From Acanthornis magna (taxonomy: Eukaryota > Chordata > Aves > Passeriformes > Acanthizidae), in the NCBI GenBank assembly GCA_036785705.1, contig JAWUZG010000352.1, forward strand, positions 434,001-498,000: DNA of 64,000 nucleotides. The letters are read 5' to 3'. The notes under the pieces were generated by a model. It was given only the letters and a program-made list of their open reading frames with translations, did no database searches and was not told the origin of the DNA. This document shows positions 47,875 to 58,174 of this stretch, one piece after another. The first letter of the stretch is position 1, and each line of letters opens with the position of its first letter. Made by a program: the position numbers and the translations under genes.

Positions 47875-48825
47875 GGGGAGGTGGAGGTGGAGGAGAATGC
47901 AGGGGTGGTTGGTTTGGTGATTAATTTGTGAATTTAATTGATTGATTGATGGATTAATCGGGAATTTCAGGGGGGAATGAGGGGGATTTGTCCCAAAAAT
48001 GCAGCCAGGGGTGGATCCCGAGGGAAAGTGAAGGGGGTGGAGGTGGAGGAGAATGCAGGAGTGGTTGGTTTGGTGATTAATTTGTGAATTTAATTGATTG
48101 ATTGATGGATTAATCGGGAATTTCAGGGGGGAATGAGGGGGATTTGTCCCAAAAATGCAGCCAGGGGTGGATCCCGAGGGAAAGTGAAGGGGGTGGAGGT
48201 GGAGGAGAATGCAGGAGTGGTTGGTTTGGTGATTAATTAGTGAATTTAATTGATTGATCGATTGATTGATTGATTGATTAATCAGGAATTTCAGGGGGGA
48301 ATGAGGGGGATTTGTCCCAAAAATGCAGCCAGGGGTGGATCCCGAGGGAAAGTGAAGGGGGTGGAGGTGGAGGAGAATGCAGGAGTGGTTGGTTTGGTGA
48401 TTAATTTGTGAATTTAATTGATTGATTGATGGATTAATCGGGAATTTCAGGGGGGAATGAGGGGGATTTGTCCTAAAAAGGCAGCCAGGGATGGATCCCG
48501 AGGGAAAGTGAAGGGGGTGGAGGTGGAGGAGAATGCAGGAGTGGTTGGTTTGGTGATTAATTTGTGAATTTAATTGATTGATCGATTGATCAGGAATTTC
48601 AGGGGGGAATGAGGGGGATTTGTCCCAAAAATGCAGCCAGGGATGGATCCCGAGGGAAAGTGAAGGGGGTGGAGGTGGAGGAGAATGCAGGAGTGGTTGG
48701 TTTGGTGATTAATTTGTGAATTTAATTGATTGATTGATGGATTAATCGGGAATTTCAGGGGGGAATGAGGGGGATTTGTCCCAAAAATGCAGCCAGGAGT
48801 GGATCCTGAGGGAAAGGGAAGGATC
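47875..48825. repeat. About 155-bp repeat, about 6 copies
   Basis: Each unit carries GGTGGAGGTGGAGGAGAATG, GGTTGGTTTGGTGATTAATT, a variable (ATTG/ATCG)n tract, GGGAATTTCAGGGGGGAATG and CAGCCAGGGGTGGATCCCGA. Confidence 0.96.
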
Positions 48826-48882
48826 GGGGCCTGGCACCAAATGGAATTTGGGAATCCCTGGGAGCACAGAATTCCCCAGAAT

Positions 48883-48920
48883 TTTGGGATAGCCAAAAAA
48901 TATTTTTTGGCTATCCCAAA
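48883..48920. other. 38-bp perfect palindrome (inverted repeat without spacer)
   Basis: The left arm core TTGGGATAGCCAAAAAAT (48,884-48,901) is followed directly by its exact reverse complement (48,902-48,919); one further base pair extends it to 48,883-48,920. It could form a cruciform in DNA or a long hairpin in RNA. It sits just outside the 155-bp repeat array. Confidence 0.9.
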
Positions 48921-49154
48921 TTGGGATATTCGGCAGTGCCGCAGATCCAGGGGTTTGGAATCTCTGGGAGTGTGGAATTTGGGAACTCCAGCAGGGCTGA
49001 ATCTGCAGGAGTCCAGAATATCTGGGAATATGGAATGTGGTACAGACCAGAAAAATCCAAAAAAAACCACCCCAAAAGGCCCCAAAAAGGCCTCAAAAAA
49101 TGGAAAAAGACCCCAAAAGGCCCCAAAAGGTCCCCAAAAAACCCCAAAAACCCA

Positions 49155-51895
49155 AAGAAGAGCTGGAAAAGGGGAGTTTGGTTTGATCCATGCCCAGGCT
49201 GTGAGGGGATCAAGGACGGGTGGATGTGGGGAAGAAACTCCTTGTGACACAGCCTAAAAAAACCTCAAAAAACCCTCAAAAAAGTCCCCCAAAAGACCCC
49301 AGAAAGATAAAATGCCTCAAAAAAGAGGGTGGAAGAGGGGAGAATGTGTTTGATCTATGCCCAAGCCATGAGGGGATCGAGGACCGGTGGATATGGGGAA
49401 GAAACTCCTTGTGACACAGCCCAAAAAAAGGTAAGAAAATCCTCAAAAAAAACCCCAAAAATCCCCCAAAAGGTAAAAAAACCCAAAATGGCTCCAAAAA
49501 CCTACCAAAAAGAGCAAAGAAGGGGCTGGAAGATAGAAGTTTGTGTTTGATCCATGCCCAGGCCGTGAGGGGATCGAGGACCCGCGGATGCGGGGAAGAA
49601 ACTCCTTGCGACACAGCCCAAAAAAAGGTAAGAAAACCCTCAAAAAACCCCAAAAATCCCCCCAGAAATCCCCAAAAAACCCCAAAAAAGAGGCCGGAAG
49701 CATTGATTTTCCACTAGTCTCAGTGTATTTATTCTGCTGCTGCCTACAGCCGGTACAGCCACACGGGACAGCCCCAGCCACTGAGGGGTGCTCAGCTCCT
49801 CCCTCCGCGCCCCTTCCCAGGAATGGCTTTTTTTTTTTTCACTTTTTTTGTATATTTTTTTTTTAATATTTTCTATTTTATCCATTTTAGGAAACGCCAC
49901 CCCCCGCCCCCGCCCCGAAAGACGTCGAGAACCGAACTTAAAAAGAAAAGGCATTGCTGGAAAGTGGGGCCAGGCCGGGCCCGGCCGTGCTCCGGAGCCG
50001 TTCCCAGAGCTCCGCTCTGCTCCAGCCCCTGCGGTTTGCTCGGTCCCACAAAAAACCCCAAAAAGGCACCAAAAAACCCCAAAATGGCCCAAAATAACCC
50101 CAAAAAGTCCTCAGAAATGTTAAAGAAAAGACCTTCAGAGGTTTAAAAAAGAGGCTAGAAGAGGGGAGTTTGTGTTTGATCCATGCCCGGGCCGTGAGGG
50201 GATCGAGGACCGGTGGATGTGGGGAAGAAACTCCTTGTGACGTAGCCCAAAAAAAGGTAAAAACCCCCTCAAAAAAACCCCAAAAAAACCCAAAATCCCA
50301 AAAAAAACCCCAAAAAAGAGGCTGGAAGCATTGATTTTCCACTAGTCTCAGTGTATTTATTCTGCTGCTGCCTACAGCCGGTACAGCCACACGGGACAGC
50401 CCCAGCCACTGAGGGGTGCTCAGCTCCTCCCTCCGCGCCCCTTCCCAGGAATGGCTTTTTTTTTTTTCACTTTTTTTATAATTTTTTTTTTAATATTTTC
50501 TATTTTATCCATTTTAGGAAACGCCACCCCCCGCCCCCACCCCGAAAGACGTCGAGAACCGAACTTAAAAAGAAAAGGCATTGCTGGAAAGTGGGGCCAG
50601 GCCGGGCCCGGCCGTGCTCCGGAGCCGTTCCCAGAGCTCCGCTCTGCTCCAGCCCCTGCGGTTTGCTCGGTCCCACAAAAAACCACAAAAAGGCACCAAA
50701 AAAACCCAAAAGGGCCCAAAATAACCCCAAAAAGTCCTCAGAAATGTTAAAGAAAAGACGTTCAGAGGTTTAAAAAAGAGGATAGAAGAGGGGAATTTGT
50801 GTTTGATCCATGCCCGGGCCGTGAGGGGATCGAGGACTGGTGGATGTGGGGAAGAAACTCCTTGCGACACAGCCCGAAAAAATAAGCAAAAAAACCCTCA
50901 AAAAGATCCCAAAATGTAAAAAAACCCCAAAATGGCCCCAAAAACCTACCAAAAAGGGCAAAGAAGGGGCTGGAAGATGGAAGTTTGTGTTTGATCCATG
51001 CCCAGGCCGTGAGGGGATCGAGGACCGGTGGATGTGGGGAAGAAACTCCTTGCGACACAGCCCAAAAAAAGGTAAGAAAACCCTCAAAAAACCCCAAAAA
51101 TCCCCCCAAAAATCCCCAAAAAACCCCAAAAAAGAGGCTGGAAGCATTGATTTTCCACTAGTCTCAGTGTATTTATTCTGCTGCTGCCTACAGCCGGTAC
51201 AGCCACACGGGACAGCCCCAGCCACTGAGGGGTGCTCAGCTCCTCCCTCCGCGCCCCTTCCCAGGAATGGCTTTTTTTTTTTTCCACTTTTTTTATAATT
51301 TTTTTTTAAATATTTTCTATTTTATCCATTTTAGGAAACGCCACCCCCCGCCCCCGCCCCGAAAGACGTCGAGAACCGAACTTAAAAAGAAAAGGCATTG
51401 CTGGAAAGTGGGGCCAGGCCGGGCCCGGCCGTGCTCCGGAGCCGTTCCCAGAGCTCCGCTCTGCTCCAGCCCCTGCGGTTTGCTCGGTCCCACAAAAAAC
51501 CACAAAAAGGCACCAAAAAAGCCCAAAATGCCCCAAAATAACCCCAAAAAGTCCTCAGAAATGTTAAAGAAAAGACGTTCAGAGGTTTAAAAAAGAGGAT
51601 AGAAGAGGGAAGTTTGTGTTTGATCCATGCCCGGGCCGTGAGGGGATCGAGGACTGGTGGATGTGGGGAAGAAACTCCTTGCGACACATCCCAAAAAATA
51701 AGCAAAAAAACCCTCAAAAAGACCCCCAAAACACCCCAAAATGTAAAAAAAACCCCAAAATGGCCCCAAAAACCTACCAAAAAGGGCAAAGAAGGGGCTG
51801 GAAGATGGAAGTTTGTGTTTGATCCACACCCAGGCTGTGAGGGGATCGAGGACCGGCGGATGCGGGGAAGAAACTCCTTGCGACATAGCCCAAAA
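49155..51895. repeat. About 100-bp dispersed repeat, 8 copies
   Basis: Copies with TTTGATCCATGCCCAGGCCG, TGAGGGGATCGAGGACCGG and GGGGAAGAAACTCCTTGCGA lie near 49,165, 49,345, 49,540, 50,165, 50,790, 50,985, 51,610 and 51,815. They are separated by A/C-rich AAAACCCC tracts. They are interleaved with the poly(A)-site modules. Confidence 0.9.
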
Positions 51896-52312
51896 AAAGG
51901 TAAGAAAACCCTCAAAAAAACCCAAAAATCCCCCCAGAAATCCCCAAAAAACCCCAAAAAAGAGGCTGGAAGCATTGATTTTCCACTAGTCTCAGTGTAT
52001 TTATTCTGCTGCTGCCTACAGCCGGTACAGCCACACGGGACAGCCCCAGCCACTGAGGGGTGCTCAGCTCCTCCCTCCGCGCCCCTTCCCAGGAATGGCT
52101 TTTTTTTTTTTTCACTTTTTTTATAATTTTTTTTTTAATATTTTCTATTTTATCCATTTTAGGAAACGCCACCCCCCGCCCCCGCCCCGAAAGACGTCGA
52201 GAACCGAACTTAAAAAGAAAAGGCATTGCTGGAAAGTGGGGCCAGGCCGGGCCCGGCCGTGCTCCGGAGCCGTTCCCAGAGCTCCGCTCTGCTCCAGCCC
52301 CTGCGGTTTGAT
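49690..52312 (-). repeat. Four tandem modules each carrying a complete minus-strand poly(A) site
   Basis: Four near-identical modules of about 360-400 bp. CATTGATTTTCCACTAGTCT begins each at 49,701, 50,329, 51,145 and 51,973. On the minus strand each has two UGUA motifs, then AATAAATACACTGAG (AATAAA at 49,733-49,728, 50,361-50,356, 51,177-51,172 and 52,005-52,000), then about 25-40 nt later a GU-rich run such as TTTTTTGGGGTTTTTTGGGG. This order is that of a strong vertebrate cleavage and polyadenylation site. They may be distal 3' ends of KPNB1 (inference). Confidence 0.75.
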
Positions 52313-53620
52313 TTTTTTTTTTTAATATATTTTTTTCCGGTTTTTTTTTTTTTTTTTTTTTTTTGAGTTTATTTTCTGCGTTTTATTTTTTTGTTTTATT
52401 TTATTTTATTTTTTTTTTTTTTTGTTCTGCACACTGGGGCTGAGCCCAGCACTGAAGGCACATTCATGACTGATACCCTGTACGAGCTGCGGGGCAGCTC
52501 CGGGAGGGAGAGGGGAGCACCGGGGGAGGGGGGGGAGAGGAAATTTAGGGAAAAAATTATGGGAAAAAGGGAAAAAAAATTGTGGGGAAAGGGGGGAAAA
52601 ATTATGGGGGAGGAGGAGAAAAAAAATAAAGGGGGTGGGGGTTGAAAAAAGAAAAAAAAATGGAAAAAATCCGGGGGAAAAATGGAGAAAAAATGGAGAA
52701 AAACAGAGAAAAAATGGAGAAAAATGGGAAGGAAAATGGAGAAAAAAATGGGAAAAAGAAAGGAGAAAAAAATGGGAAAAAGAAAGAAGAAAAATGAAAA
52801 AAAAATGGGGAGAAAAGAAAAATGGGAAAAAGAAATAAAATAAAAAAAAAAAGAAAAAAGAAAAAATCAAAAGGAAAGAAAAATGAAGAAAAAATAAATA
52901 AGGAAAATGGGAAAAAAATGGAAAAAGAAGAAAATTCGAAAGATTGGAAGAAGAAAGAGAAAAGGATTGGAAAGGAAAAGAGAAAAAAGAAAAATAGGAA
53001 AAAATAGAGAAAAAAGAGTTGAAAATAAAAAGGAGAATAAGAAGAGGAAAGATTAGTGAAAAAAAAAGAAAAAAGGAAAAGAAGAAAAAATAGAGAACAA
53101 AGGGAAGCGAAAATAAATAAGGAAAAAGGGAAAATAAAAATAAATAGGGAAAAGGAAAAATCAAAAGGGGAAAATAAAGAAAAAGAAAATAATAAATAAA
53201 GGAAAAAAAGGAAAAGAAAAGAACTAAGGGAAAGGAGAAAAAGTAAAGAAAAAAGGGAACTGGGGTATAAAAAAAGATGAATGGGAAAAAGAAAAAAAGA
53301 AAAAGAAAAAAAGAAAAAGAAAAAAGAAAAAATTAAGGAAAATTCAAAGAAATAATTTTTAAAAAATGAAAAAAAATGAAAAAAAAAAGGAAAAAAAAGA
53401 GGGAAAAAAAGAAAATTAAAAGAAAAAAAAAAGGAAAAAATAAAAACTAAACTAAAATAAAACCCTGCCGAGGTCTCCCCACTCTTCCCCGGAGCTCTCC
53501 CAATGCCCCACGAGCTGCAAAGTGAATCCAAACCAAGCGAAAATTCCACCAAAATTCCAAATCTCCGAGCCCTGCACCTCCGAGGAGGATTCCTCCAAAA
53601 TAAAAATTAAAAAAAAAAAA
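52313..53620. repeat. Poly-T/A tracts and 0.9-kb GGGAAAAA purine tract
   Basis: From 52,313 to 52,430 the plus strand is T-rich. From 52,530 to 53,455 it is an almost pure purine tract (GGGAAAAATGGAGAAAAAA type). Short complex pieces occur at 52,432-52,530 and 53,460-53,600; no exon is recognised in them, though they could be part of a long KPNB1 3' UTR. Confidence 0.75.
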
Positions 53621-53904
53621 AAAATTAAAATTTAAAAAAAAAGCTTTCCCCCCCCTCCTTTATTTTTTTCTTTTTTTTTATTTCCAAGAGGAAAAATTCG
53701 GGAAATAACAAAGAGCCAATTCCTTGTGGACTGTCCCTGTTTGAGAAAAAAAAAAAAAAACCAAAACAACAACGAAAAACCCCAAAAAAAAAAAAAAAAG
53801 AAAAATTCCATCAAAATCCTCATTATTCATTGGTTCCCCTCGGAGCGGAAAAGGCCAAGAATAAACCAAAAAAAAAAGAAAAAAAAAAAAAAAAGGAAAA
53901 TATT

Positions 53905-55750
53905 GGGGAATGTTTGACACCATTTTATTCATCTTCAACTGCAGTGGAAAAATAGAAACCTTTTACAAGTGCCGTCAGCTCAACTCAGTTATATATTTAT
54001 ATCTTTTATATAAATTTCTTTTTTTTTTTCCTTTTTTTTCTTTTTTTTTTTTTTTCCTCCTTTTTTTTTTTTTTTTTGGTTTTTTTTTTTTTGCGTTTAT
54101 TTTATTTTTTTTTTGTGTTTTCGAAGCGCGGCGAAAAACCAAAAAACCACATCCGAATAGAGCCCCAAAAAAAAAACCCCAAAAACCAAAAAAAAACAAA
54201 GGCCGAGTTCCCGAATAAATCCGATTTTTTTTTTTTTTTTAGTATTCACATTGAATTTCCTCTCAGAACATCACCTGAATTTTTTTTATTCATTTTTTCT
54301 GTGCATATCTTTATTTTTTTCATATTTTTTTCTCTATTTTTTTGAACTCTTTGGCACAATTTTTGAGCGTTCTGGGCTGCTACAGTCCAACTCAGGAGAG
54401 CTCTTTCCCTTTATTTTTTTTTAATTTTTATTTTCATTTTTTTTTTTTTAATATTCACAGCCAATTCGGGAGCACTTTGAAAAACAAACCAAAAAAAAAA
54501 AAAAACCCGATTTTTTTCCATTTTTTTTTTTCAATTTTTTTTTTTCAATTTTTCGAGCCCGAAACTCGACGAAAAAATGGATTTTATTTTATTTTTTTTT
54601 TCGCCCCAATTTTTTTACATTCACAGTTGAAATTTCCAAGGAAGGAAAGGCGCTTTTGTTGCGGAGCTCTGAACATTCTTTTCCCTAAAAATAAAAGCCC
54701 TAAAGAGCGACGCTTTCCTTTCTAAATTTTTTAATATTTTTTTTTTTGTCTTTTTTTTTCCCATTTTTTTCTCTTTTTTTTTTCCCGTTTTTTTTCTTTT
54801 CTCTTTTTTTTTTTTCAATTAATTTCCTGCACATTTCTCACTCTTGCATCAGCAGGACCAAAAAAAACCTCGGTTAGTTTTTACGAAATTCCAACATCTA
54901 AGCTTTTAATTTTTTTAAATTTTTTTTTTTTGTACATATATCTATTTTTTTTTTTTTAACCTTTCTCCACTTATTAATTTTTTTTTTTTTTCCCGGGGTT
55001 TTTTTTTTTTTCTTTTTTTTACGCTTTCAGGGGAAAAAAAACAAAAAAAAAAAAGCTAAACTGCAATGAATTTTTTTCATTTTTTTTTTGTTTTTTCAGA
55101 ATGTGGACATCGCCTCACTCACACACACTCACTCCTCCACTGAAAAAAAAAAAAAAAATAATTCCTTCACCCTTTTATTTTTATTTTCTCCTTTCTCCGG
55201 GTGATTTTTTTTTTTTTTTCCTGTTATTTTTACCTCAAATCCTGGAGATTTTCCCCCCAAAAAAAAAATCTCCTTTTTTTTTTTTCCCCCTCTCTCTCCA
55301 GCAGCCAAAACCTCACAGAGCACCACAAAAAAAATCTCATTTTTTCCTCATTTTTTTTTTTTTGTTTTTCCCTCCTCTGAGCTGAGCTGGCCACCACCAC
55401 CACCACCGTTGGAAAAAAATCGATTTTTTTTCCCCCCATTTTTTTCTCATTTTTTTCTCCATTTTGGGGCGCGGATCTCTCTTTTTTTTTTTTTTCCAGG
55501 TGGCCTCGAAAATGTGATTTTTTTTTTTTAATATTTTTCAAGCCTCACTCACTCATCCTCATCCTCATCCTCGCATTCCCAAACATTCTCCTCACTCTTC
55601 CTCACTCCACGCTTTTGGGGTTGGTTTTTTTTTCGTTGGTTTTTTTTTTCTCCTCAAAAATCGGCGATTTTTCGGTGTTTTTTTCGCGGTTTTTTTTTTT
55701 TTCCCGTTTTCGGGGATCGCCCCTCGGGTGACGAAGAGACGGCGAAGGAT
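53905..55750 (-). other. KPNB1: KPNB1 terminal exon: last base of stop codon and 3' UTR
   Basis: On the minus strand a strong acceptor (AACCCTTTCCCTCCCTGCAG) precedes an exon starting ATCC at 55,750. Joined to the previous exon, which ends GCC TG, this gives GCC TGA, a stop exactly where the vertebrate protein ends (NQA). The exon is A-rich in the RNA and ends at an AATAAA at 53,929-53,924. About 1.84 kb. The acceptor choice is inferred from reading frame and splice-site quality; no transcript is available. Confidence 0.65.
53924..53929 (-). terminator. KPNB1: KPNB1 proximal poly(A) signal AATAAA
   Basis: Minus-strand GATGAATAAAATGGTG within a rare complex stretch (53,905-54,010) that looks like a conserved 3' UTR end. 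A U-rich region follows the expected cleavage point. Confidence 0.65.
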
Positions 55751-55789
55751 CTGCAGGGAGGGAAAGGGTTAATGGGGAGGGGAAATTTG

Positions 55790-58170
55790 GGGTTTTTTTG
55801 GGGGGAAAAGGTGAGAAAAATGGGGATTTTGGGTTGAGGAAAATGGGAATTTTGGGTTGAGAAAAATGGGGATTTTGGGTTGAGGAAAATGGGAATTTTG
55901 GGTTGAGAAAAATGGGAATTTTGGGGTTTTTTTGGGGAAAAAAGGTGAGAAAAATGGGAATTTTGGGGGTTTTTTTGGGGAAAAAAGGTGAGAAAAATGG
56001 GGATTTTGGGTTGAGAAAAATGGGAATTTTTGGGTTTTTTGGGGAAAAAAGGGTGAGAAAAATGGGAATTTTGGGGGTTTTTCAGGGAAAAAAGGGTGAG
56101 AAAAATGGGAATTTTGGGTTTTTTTTGGGGGAAAAAAGGTGAGAAAAATGGGAATTTTGTGTTGAGAAAAATGGGAAATTTGGGGTTTTTTTGGGGAAAA
56201 AAGGTGAGAAAAATGGGAATTTTGGGGTTTTTTTTGGGGAAAAAAGGGTGAGAAAAATGGGAATTTTGGGTTGAGAAAAATGGGAATTTTAGGTTGAGAA
56301 AAATGGGAATTTTGGGGTTTGAGGGGAAAAAAAAGGGGTTGGGGTTGAGAAAAATGGGAATTTCGGGTTGAGAAAAATGGGGATTTTGGGGTTTTTTTTG
56401 GGGAAAAAGGTGAGAAAAATGGGAATTTTGGGTTGAGGAAAATGGGAATTTTGGGTTGAGAAAAATGGGGATTTTGGGTTGAGGAAAATGGGAATTTTGG
56501 GTTGAGAAAAATGGGAATTTTGGGGTTTTTTTGGGGAAAAAAGGTGAGAAAAATGGGAATTTTGGGGGTTTTTTTGGGGAAAAAAGGTGAGAAAAATGGG
56601 GATTTTGGGTTGAGAAAAATGGGAATTTTTGGGTTTTTTGGGGAAAAAAGGGTGAGAAAAATGGGAATTTTGGGGGTTTTTCAGGGAAAAAAGGGTGAGA
56701 AAAATGGGAATTTTGGGGTTTTTTTGGGGGAAAAAAGGTGAGAAAAATGGGAATTTTGTGTTGAGAAAAATGGGAAATTTGGGGTTTTTTTGGGGAAAAA
56801 AGGTGAGAAAAATGGGAATTTTGGGGTTTTTTTTGGGGAAAAAAGGGTGAGAAAAATGGGAATTTTGGGTTGAGAAAAATGGGAATTTTAGGTTGAGAAA
56901 AATGGGAATTTTGGGGTTTGAGGGGAAAAAAAAGGGGTTGGGGTTGAGAAAAATGGGAATTTCGGGTTGAGAAAAATGGGGATTTTGGGGTTTTTTTTGG
57001 GGAAAAAGGTGAGAAAAATGGGAATTTTGGGTTGAGAAAAATGGGAATTTTGGGGTTTGAGAAAAATGAGAATTTTGGGTTGAGAAAAATGGGAATTTGG
57101 GGTTTGAGAAAAATGGGAATTTCGGGGTTTTTTTGGGGAAAAAAGGTGAGAAAAATGGGAATTTTGGGGTTTTTTTTGGGGAAAAAAGGGTGAGAAAAAT
57201 GGGAATTTTGGGTTGAGAAAAATGGGAATTTTAGGTTGAGAAAAATGGGAATTTTGGGGTTTGAGGGGAAAAAAAAGGGGTTGGGGTTGAGAAAAATGGG
57301 AATTTCGGGTTGAGAAAAATGGGGATTTTGGGGTTTTTTTTGGGGAAAAAGGTGAGAAAAATGGGAATTTTGGGTTGAGAAAAATGGGAATTTTGGGGTT
57401 TGAGAAAAATGAGAATTTTGGGTTGAGAAAAATGGGAATTTGGGGTTTGAGAAAAATGGGAATTTCGGGGTTTTTTTGGGGAAAAAAGGTGAGAAAAATG
57501 GGAATTTTGGGGTTTTTTTTGGGGAAAAAAGGGTGAGAAAAAAGGGAATTTTGGGTTTGAGAAAAATGGGAATTTTGGGGTTTTTTTGGGTTAAAAAAGG
57601 GGTTGGGGTTGAGAAAAAAGGGAATTTTGGGGGTTGAGAGAAAAATGGGAATTTGGGGTTTGAGAAAAAAGGGAATTTTGGGGTTGAGAAAAAAGGGAAT
57701 TTTGGGGTTTGAGAAAAATGGGAATTTTGGGTTGAGAAAAATGGGAATTTTGGGTTGAGAAAAATGGGAATTTTTGGGTTTTTTTGGGGAAAAAAGGGTG
57801 AGAAAAATGGGAATTTTGGGTTGAGAAAAATGGGAATTTTGGGGTTTTTTTTGGGGAAAAAAGTGTGAGAAAAATGGGAATTTTGGGTTGAGAAAAATGG
57901 GAATTTTGGGTTGAGAAAAATGGGAATTTTGGGGTTTGAGGGGAAAAAAGGTGTTTGGGGTTGAGAAAAAAGGGAATTTTTGGGATTTGGGGGAAAAAAA
58001 GGGGTTGGGGTTGAGAAAAATGGGAATTTTGGGGTTGAGAAAAAAAATGGGAATTTTGGGTTGAGAAAAAAGGGAATTTTTGGGATTTGGGGGAAAAAAA
58101 AGGGGTTGGGGTTGAGAAAAAAGGGAATTTTGGGGTTGAGGGGAAAAGGGAATTTTAGGGGGAAAGGGAT
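55790..58170. repeat. 2.4-kb GAAAAATGGGAATTTTGGG array in the last KPNB1 intron
   Basis: Units of about 20 bp (TGAGAAAAATGGGAATTTTG, then GGTT or GGGTTTTTTTGGGGAAAAAAGG). A block of about 599 bp is duplicated (55,903 against 56,502 onwards), and a further block of about 344 bp recurs after 56,948. Confidence 0.95.
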
Positions 58171-58174
58171 TTAG

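Noticed and set aside
49340..52053. Repeated minus-strand peptide SQGVSSPHPPVLDPLTAWAW
   Set aside because: It comes from the 100-bp non-coding repeat. Copies are in different frames and interrupted by A/C tracts, with no sign of codon conservation.
52330..52440. Possible processed-retrocopy tail (minus-strand AATAAA followed by a long A run)
   Set aside because: The sequence upstream on that strand is a short complex piece and A-rich tract with no recognisable gene, so a retrocopy cannot be supported.
52406..53552. Minus-strand frames of Phe/Leu/Ser-rich 'membrane proteins'
   Set aside because: Translation of a purine tract; low complexity only.
55903..58150. Telomere-like CCCCAAAA motifs in the KPNB1 intron
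   Set aside because: Not the vertebrate TTAGGG repeat; part of a 20-bp satellite.
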